NCBI GenBank assembly: GCA_024233135.1
Contig: JACKPZ010000013.1
Span: forward strand, 1 to 64,000
Source of the DNA: Akkermansiaceae bacterium
GTDB taxonomy: Bacteria > Verrucomicrobiota > Verrucomicrobiia > Verrucomicrobiales > Akkermansiaceae
Direction of reading: 5' to 3'
Length of the DNA stretch: 64,000 nt
Shown: one piece after another, positions 58,670-64,000 of the stretch
Layout: each line of letters starts with the position of its first letter
Position numbering within the stretch: position 1 is the stretch's first letter
Program-made: the position numbers and the translations under genes
The notes under the pieces: model-generated
What the model saw: only the letters and a program-made list of their open reading frames with translations
Told to the model about the DNA's origin: nothing
Database searches by the model: none

Positions 58670-59887
58670 TCAGACGAACAATCCCACGATCGCCGCGCTG
58701 GTGAGATTGGAGAGCGTGCCGGCGAGCACGGCTTTCAAACCGAGGCGGGCGATCTCGGAGCGGCGGGTGGGGGCCATGCCGCCGAGGCCGCCTAACAAAA
58801 TCGCGATCGACGAGAGGTTGGCGAAGCCGCAGAGGGCGACCGAGCAGATGGCGGTGGCCTTGGGGGACGGCGGCGTGGCCGAGGACATCATCGAGGTGAG
58901 GTCGACGTAGGCGACGAACTCGTTGAGGGCGAGTTTCTGGCCGATCAGGCTGCCGCCGGTCTGGATCTCGCTGGTGGGGATGCCGCTGAGCCAGGCGACC
59001 GGGGAGAACAGCCAGCCTAACAATTGTTCGAGGCTGAGGGTCGCTTGGCCGAACCAGTTGCCGACGGCGCCGAGGCCGAGGTTGATGAGGGCGATGAGGC
59101 CGATGAAGGCGAGCAGCATGGCGCCGACATTGAGGGCGAGATACAGGCCGGTGCTGGCGCCGAGCGCGGCGGCGTCGAGCACGTTGGCGGGCTTGTCGTC
59201 GCCCTCCGCGAAGGCGAGGCGGGCCTCCTGCGGCTTGTCGGTCTCGGGTTTCATCAACTTCGCGTAGAGCAGTCCGCCGGGGGCGGCCATGAACGAGGCG
59301 GCGAGCAGGTATTTCATTTCCACGCCCATCGCGGCGTAGCCGGCGAGCACCGATCCCGCGACGCTGGCCAGTCCGCCGCACATCACGGCGAAGAGCTCGG
59401 ACGAGGTCATGCGCGGGATGTATGGTTTCACCACCAGCGGCGCCTCGGTCTGGCCGACGAAGATGTTGGCCGCGGCGGACATCGACTCGGCGCTGCTGGT
59501 TCGCAACAACCTGCGCAGCGCACCGCCGATGAGGCGGATGACCCACTGCATGATGCCGAGGTGATAGAGCACCGCGATGAGCGACGAGAAGAAGATGATC
59601 ATCGGTAGCACCTGGAGGGCGAAGACGAAGCCGATGTTGCCGTCCTTGGCGGTCAGCGGGCCGAACAGGAAGTCGACCCCCTGCTTGCCGGCGCCGATGG
59701 CGCTGGAAACGCCGTCGCTGAGCCACAGCAGGGCGGCGCGTCCGGCGGGCACGCCGAAGACCAGCGCGCCGATGCCGATCTGGAGGCCGAACGCGATGGC
59801 GACCGTGCGCCAGCGGATCGCCTTGCGGTTGTCGGACAGCGCCCATGCGAGCGCGAGGAAGGCGGCGATGCCGAGGAGGCCGGTCAT
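58670..59887 (-). CDS. Nucleoside permease, CNT/NupC family
   Basis: This is a 405-residue membrane protein with about ten hydrophobic helices. CNT-family marks are visible: VLPMIIFFSSLIAVLYHLGIMQW (near 93-115), the TEAPLVVKPYIPRMTSSELFAVM block, which is the nucleoside-binding hairpin with its QTEAP motif, and LNEFVAYVDL near the C-terminus. CNT proteins import nucleosides coupled to Na+ or H+. The ATG at MTGLLGIAAF is used; a very long extension upstream passes through damaged sequence and is not real. It starts 72 bp after the end of a broken beta-barrel gene. Confidence 0.92.
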   Translation of the reverse strand: MTGLLGIAAFLALAWALSDNRKAIRWRTVAIAFGLQIGIGALVFGVPAGRAALLWLSDGVSSAIGAGKQGVDFLFGPLTAKDGNIGFVFALQVLPMIIFFSSLIAVLYHLGIMQWVIRLIGGALRRLLRTSSAESMSAAANIFVGQTEAPLVVKPYIPRMTSSELFAVMCGGLASVAGSVLAGYAAMGVEMKYLLAASFMAAPGGLLYAKLMKPETDKPQEARLAFAEGDDKPANVLDAAALGASTGLYLALNVGAMLLAFIGLIALINLGLGAVGNWFGQATLSLEQLLGWLFSPVAWLSGIPTSEIQTGGSLIGQKLALNEFVAYVDLTSMMSSATPPSPKATAICSVALCGFANLSSIAILLGGLGGMAPTRRSEIARLGLKAVLAGTLSNLTSAAIVGLFV

Positions 59888-59958
59888 GCACCGTCTGCTA
59901 ACACGTTCCGTGCCGGGCGGGAAGGGATTTGATTCGGCCCGCATCCCGCCTGCACGAG

Positions 59959-60205
59959 TCAGAATTCGATGTTGAGGCCGGTGTAGAAGCCCATTTCGGC
60001 GACATCGTAGACGAAGCTGCCGTTCTGATAGTCGGTGTCCAGATAGCGGTAGCCGAATTCCGCGGACACCCGGTCGGTGAACCGATGGCCGACGGTTCCC
60101 TGGAGCGACCATGCGAAGTCGGATCCGACGCCGAAGCCGCCGATGTCGGTCTTGCCGGAGAGAAACCACTTGTCGGTGAGGTCCCAGCGGGCATGCCGAG
60201 TCAGT
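59959..60205 (-). pseudogene. Outer-membrane beta-barrel protein, only the 3' part readable
   Basis: The last 80 or so codons read cleanly: ARWDLTDKWFLSGKTDIGGF, VGHRFTDRVSAEFGYRYLD, then DTDYQNGSFVYDVAEMGFYTG and a final LNIEF. This matches the end of the intact beta-barrel protein encoded at 47942-48733 (same order of strands, YQNG..TYDAA-type turn). Upstream of about 60205 the frame is lost and no further strand can be recognised in any frame. This is where the damaged stretch of the window begins. Confidence 0.65.
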
Positions 60206-60623
60206 CGACCATTGTTCGTCGCCGGTCCCGGTCGCGTTGGCGGTGATGTGCTGTGGCGACGCGTCGCAACCGCCAGCCGGCCTGCCAGGTTCCGCCCGGC
60301 GATAGCGGCGCGGGCGGTTCCTGTTTACGGCGCGGAATCTGGGGCGACGCTTCGGCAGCGACAGGCGCGGTCGGGTGGCGGGCGTCTTGTTTGAGCGTCT
60401 CCGCCCGCCTCGATTCGCGCGGAGGGCGGCCTGACTCCGACGGCGCGCGGCATGGCGTCGGAACGCCACTAGGTGATCGCGCGCGCGTCTCAGTCCGTCG
60501 AAACGTCGCGACCGGTCGCCGACCGACGGTACGGGTTCAGTTGTCTCATTTCCAACGACAGGTCGTTTAGCGACCGCCGACATCGACGAGGCACGCGGCG
60601 ATCGTGATCAGCGTGACTGCCGA
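60206..60623. other. No readable gene
   Basis: This stretch should contain the 5' part of the beta-barrel gene, but all six frames are short and none has a recognisable motif. Stop codons are frequent despite high GC. Confidence 0.5.
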
Positions 60624-63326
60624 TTATTGTTTCCCGCCCATGATGTCGTCAATGCTGCCGTCGAGTCGGGTCTGGCGTAAAGCCATCGATATGCAGCGCC
60701 GCGGCGGGCTCGCGGAGGGCGGCGCCTGTTGATGTGGTCGTGAGATCGAGAACGACGGCGATATCGCACGAGCAGTCCATGCCGGTGACGATGCGAACGC
60801 CAGGATAGCGGTTTCGTGGGCGCCAAGGAAGCAAGATCTGACAACCACGGGGTGCTGGATGAATGCGCCATGAAACACGAGCTGCATCCATGCGCGACGA
60901 CGGCCTCAACATGGTTGCTCCCCATGCAGGATCTTCGCCTCGGTATCGCGAACGCACGGCTGGTTTGACCAACTCGATGCCGCGCGCCGCTGCTGGCTTT
61001 GCTTCCGATCCACTGCTGGGGCGAGCGACATCGACATGTTTCAGTCATCCACCTATGCACGACGTTCGAGCGGTACAAGCGATGTGACACCGTGACGTAG
61101 CAGGTGGAAGATGGTGGCATCATCGAAGAGGTTTCGCCTGCGTCAGGCCGCTTCACTGAAGGCCGTCGAACCGAGGATCCCCAGCGTCGTCGACGGATGT
61201 CGCCGGCGGATTGAGGATCGACTCTCACCGGAACTCGGTCTTCAGTTTACAAAGCAGGACGGCGGATGAGGCCGAAGCTCGGGCGAGGCGTGGTGTCCTT
61301 TGGGAATGATTTGTGCCACAATGCCTCACGAATCCGATCATGAACTGCCTGTGAGGTTTGCTTCGTGTCGTTGATGAGTTCCTCGTTGACTCGATCTCCG
61401 CATCTCCTTCAGCTTCTGATGTCTCGCGAGGCTTCGGCGGTCGACCCGGTCACTCAGCTTCGCAGTGAGTGGAGGCGGCATGGTCCGTCGTTGACGCGGT
61501 GGCTGTCGTAAGGCCTCGTCGGAGGATGGGATGGTGTCTTCCGGTAGCCGACCCTGCCGTCGACCTGGGGTTCGTTCGTTGGGCGAGTCCGCTCATTTGT
61601 TGAAGGCGTGTGGCGCCGCCATTTGAAGTCGAACTATGACGTGTTTGCCTGACGCGACGCATCACCTCCCGATCCTCGAGGTCGATCATGTTCAGAGGAA
61701 GACGGCCTGCCTTGAGCAGATAGAACCGAGCCACAGAATCGGCCGCGAGTCCATCATCCTTGCCTCCGGCACGTGATTTCCGAAGGTAGGTGTTGAGATG
61801 GACGGAAGTCGCGGGCAGGCTCATCGGCGGTACAAACCAGCGGCCGGCGGTGATGCAGCTGTGCCAGTTTGGCGGCGACCGAAGCGTCATGAGATGCATT
61901 TGGCTTCGGCAAATCTCTCATCTTCGGTTTGATTTCCTTCTGCGTGCGACTGCAATCGCGGCAGGTCAATTCAACCGTTTGAGCGGGTGCTGGCGCGAGG
62001 CTCCCAGGAGCACGTTGACCTTGTGCTGAGCCACCCGTGATGGCGCCTTGGCCCATCATTTCGAAATTGCGGGCGCGAGGCTCGGCTCTTGAAAGTGTAG
62101 GCGACTGGTGCCGATCGGTGACTGCTGGATGCACTTCCTCCGGGCGATTCCTGCCACTGAGGATGTGGGCGACGTCGACGGCATGCTGCTCGCGCAGGCC
62201 GCGGATCGTCGATGTGGCGCCATGACCATGTTTGGGATGCCGCGAGTTTGGCTTTTTTACCAGCTGAATGGCGTGTCAGGCACGACCAGCCGGCGGACAT
62301 GTGGTTGTGGTCTGCTCGTGCCGATCGGGCTCATCTTGGTCGGCATCTCGTTGACGCTGAAAACCTCGTTGGGGTGCCCATCGGGCCTCTGCGCGCCGTT
62401 GTCGCCGTTGATATAGATGATCAGCGTGTCTTCAGTTGCCCATGTCGTCGATCCCGGATGACCGTCCGTCTCGTTGCAGGCGGAAGGCGTGACTCGGCCT
62501 GCATGCTCTTCGTGTCGGCATCAGTTGGTCAGGCTTGAGCGGTGCGGGCCAGGTTCCATTTGTGTCGCGGACCGCCAGCTTCTGGTTCTTCGAATGCGTC
62601 ACGAAGTTTCGTTCGCGAAGAGACGCTGGCACGATCTTGTCCCCTTTGGTCGCGGTGTGGGCGGGGTCGGCGTATTTCGGAACTTGTCCGGCTGGATTTG
62701 GTGTTCGCGCGTGGTTGATCTTCATCGTCCGGTGACTATTGCGGCTTGCCTCGAAAGGATAGATCTGGGTATGGTTGCGAAGTTGGCTGCCATTGGTTGC
62801 GTCGCAAAGCCGTAAATACCGAAGCCCATTGGAAGGCCACTGATCGAAAGCGACCTGCTGGCGGCGGACGGCGTGTTGTCCTTGCCGAACAGGTGGCGCC
62901 GTTTCGAGCAGGATGGCCGATGTGGCTTCCTGGTGTGATGCTGTTGTAGCCGGGGAAACCGGTGTGTTCTGATATCCTGAAGCCGACCGAGTGATGGTTG
63001 CGTCGGTGATCAGCGCGGCACGCGGGCAAAAGCGCTCAGCGGATTGTTGTGGCAGGCGGTGTCGATGGTCATCGCCGGCGTCGGATACGCCAATGTGGGA
63101 ACGCACCGGCATCATCGGTGATGATCGTATCGCCGCCTGTTTGGCGGCACGATGCGTGGTGCCCACATTTTCAATTCACGGGCGTCTTTTCGATCACGCC
63201 GCCGATTCGGATCGGGCAGCTGATTCCGGAATGGGGTCGGGCGCGGGTCGGTTCCAGTGGTTTCACCATGGGCAGGATCCAACGCCGCGAGAAGAAACAA
63301 CAGGTGGATGGAATGGCTGATTTCAT
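60624..63326 (-). pseudogene. Arylsulfatase gene broken by many frameshifts
   Basis: Arylsulfatase motifs occur in the right order on the minus strand but in changing frames: signal-like LLFLLAALDPAHG (about 63300-63265), RAALIT (63022-63006) then RNHHSVGF (about 63003-62981), which are the two halves of the CxPxRAALITGRNHHSVGF block, TGFPGYNSI (about 62960-62937), TQIYPFE (about 62770-62750), DTLIIYINGDNGA (62430-62393), DTPFSW (62277-62260), YFEMMG (62069-62051) and DASVAAKLAQ with TAGRW (61890-61840). A frame ends SIDDIMGGKQ and a stop at 60624. The total of about 2.7 kb fits a long arylsulfatase of about 800 residues. Substitutions and indels are dense throughout. Confidence 0.7.
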
Positions 63327-64000
63327 GGTTTAAACAAGCTGTCAATCCCCAGCCTCACCGCCCTGCAGGCGATCAATTGACGATATCAAAAGCGCAGTGA
63401 ATCGGCGCCTGCGGACGCCGCGGACTAGGAATGGTGCATGGCAAGATCGCACCGTGGTCGTGACGTTCCGTGCCGGTTGGCGAGGCGATTCCGCACGGCC
63501 ATGTGGACCCATGCAGCTCAGCAAGGGGCTGCGCCAGCATGGCGATCTGCCGGGTTCCGGATCTCGTGGGACGGTGTGTTTCCGGGGTAATGCCGGACAG
63601 TGACGCTGATGTTTCGTGTTGGGTGAGGGCGAGCAATCCCGGCACCGTGCATGCGCTATGTTTCCGCCGGGGGCGACTCGACGCCATCCGGCAGGCTGTG
63701 TCAATCGATCTGACAGTGCCGGTGGACGATCCCTGCGGCGATGGGGATGGTTTCGCTCCCGACCGCCTGCTGCAGGCGCCAGCGACGGCGCGCGGTAATC
63801 GCCTGAGCCAGCTCTGCCGGAATCGGGCGCGGCTGGGACTCATCCGGTGGACCGCCGCGCGACTGGTGCGTCTAATCGTCCTCCAGCCTTCATGATGTTC
63901 TGCAAGCGGTTGCACAAACAGTCCCGGGAACCGCCGATTCGAGCGCTGAAGCGTTGCGAATGGCGCGGGTTCTGGCAGACGGGCCGGCCGCTTATCACCG
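63327..64000. other. Unassignable sequence with frequent stops
   Basis: No frame of useful length carries a motif I recognise. By continuity with the arylsulfatase region it is probably another frameshifted gene upstream of it on the minus strand. A fragment reading ELAQAITARRRWRL is weakly like the start of a GntR-type helix-turn-helix, but that is too little to call. Confidence 0.4.

Noticed and set aside
58481..58795. Small plus-strand gene upstream of the nucleoside transporter
   Set aside because: It overlaps the transporter's conserved end on the opposite strand and has no start signal or family resemblance.
63350..64000. Formylglycine-generating enzyme next to the damaged sulfatase
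   Set aside because: None of the expected motifs (GNVWEW, LPTEAEWEYA) could be found in any frame.

Overview
The window is high-GC bacterial chromosome, most likely from a member of the Verrucomicrobiota (an inference). It combines DUF1080, sulfatase and Tat-exported Gfo/Idh/MocA proteins, an HPr kinase with no phosphotransferase genes in sight, very long PstC and PstA permeases with two PstB ATPases, and many small secreted proteins of unknown role. There is no rRNA operon, prophage, transposase, integrase or CRISPR array. Most long antisense reading frames here are shadows produced by high GC.

Layout. 1-22 kb is housekeeping and envelope: a CoA-transferase/GNAT fusion cut by the window edge, an oxidoreductase, a PI-PLC-like enzyme, an HtrA-like protease coupled to folK, hemL, secreted proteins (one with a 13-residue repeat), a DUF255 protein, a lemA-TPM-TPM operon, an ABC ATPase, serS, a DUF1080 protein, a FmdB-type zinc ribbon, hprK and an HNH endonuclease. 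22.3-31.2 kb is a complete phosphate-uptake locus: pstS-pstC-pstA-pstB-pstB-phoU on the minus strand, divergent from a phosphate-type porin. The shared control region holds three clear and one degenerate copy of an inverted repeat (TGTGACGCAATTGTCACA type). 31-48.7 kb carries topB, a von Willebrand A protein, purU, tRNA-Ser(CGA) with a duplicated 3' end, dprA, a GDSL hydrolase, a PQQ dehydrogenase-cytochrome fusion, thiH, a CsbD protein, mpl, an RRM protein, a DEAD-box-type helicase, a mechanosensitive channel and a beta-barrel protein.

48.7-55.4 kb is the accessory zone. It holds a phased array of ten palindromic 21-bp repeats, three orphan genes and a large MmeI-like (type IIL) restriction-modification protein. 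The target-recognition part of that protein has clearly lower GC, and its C-terminal coding region is threaded with REP-like hairpins. Several dispersed repeat families lie around it. 55.4-59.9 kb returns to ordinary genes: DUF502, a sulfatase, an unknown secreted protein and a CNT-type nucleoside transporter.

From about 60.2 kb to the end no intact gene can be read. A beta-barrel gene loses its frame near 60.2 kb, and behind it lies a recognisable arylsulfatase whose conserved motifs are collinear but scattered over all three frames. Either these are heavily decayed pseudogenes, or this stretch is unpolished, indel-rich assembly, for example a low-coverage contig end. The second is my preferred reading, and annotations past 60.2 kb should be treated accordingly.
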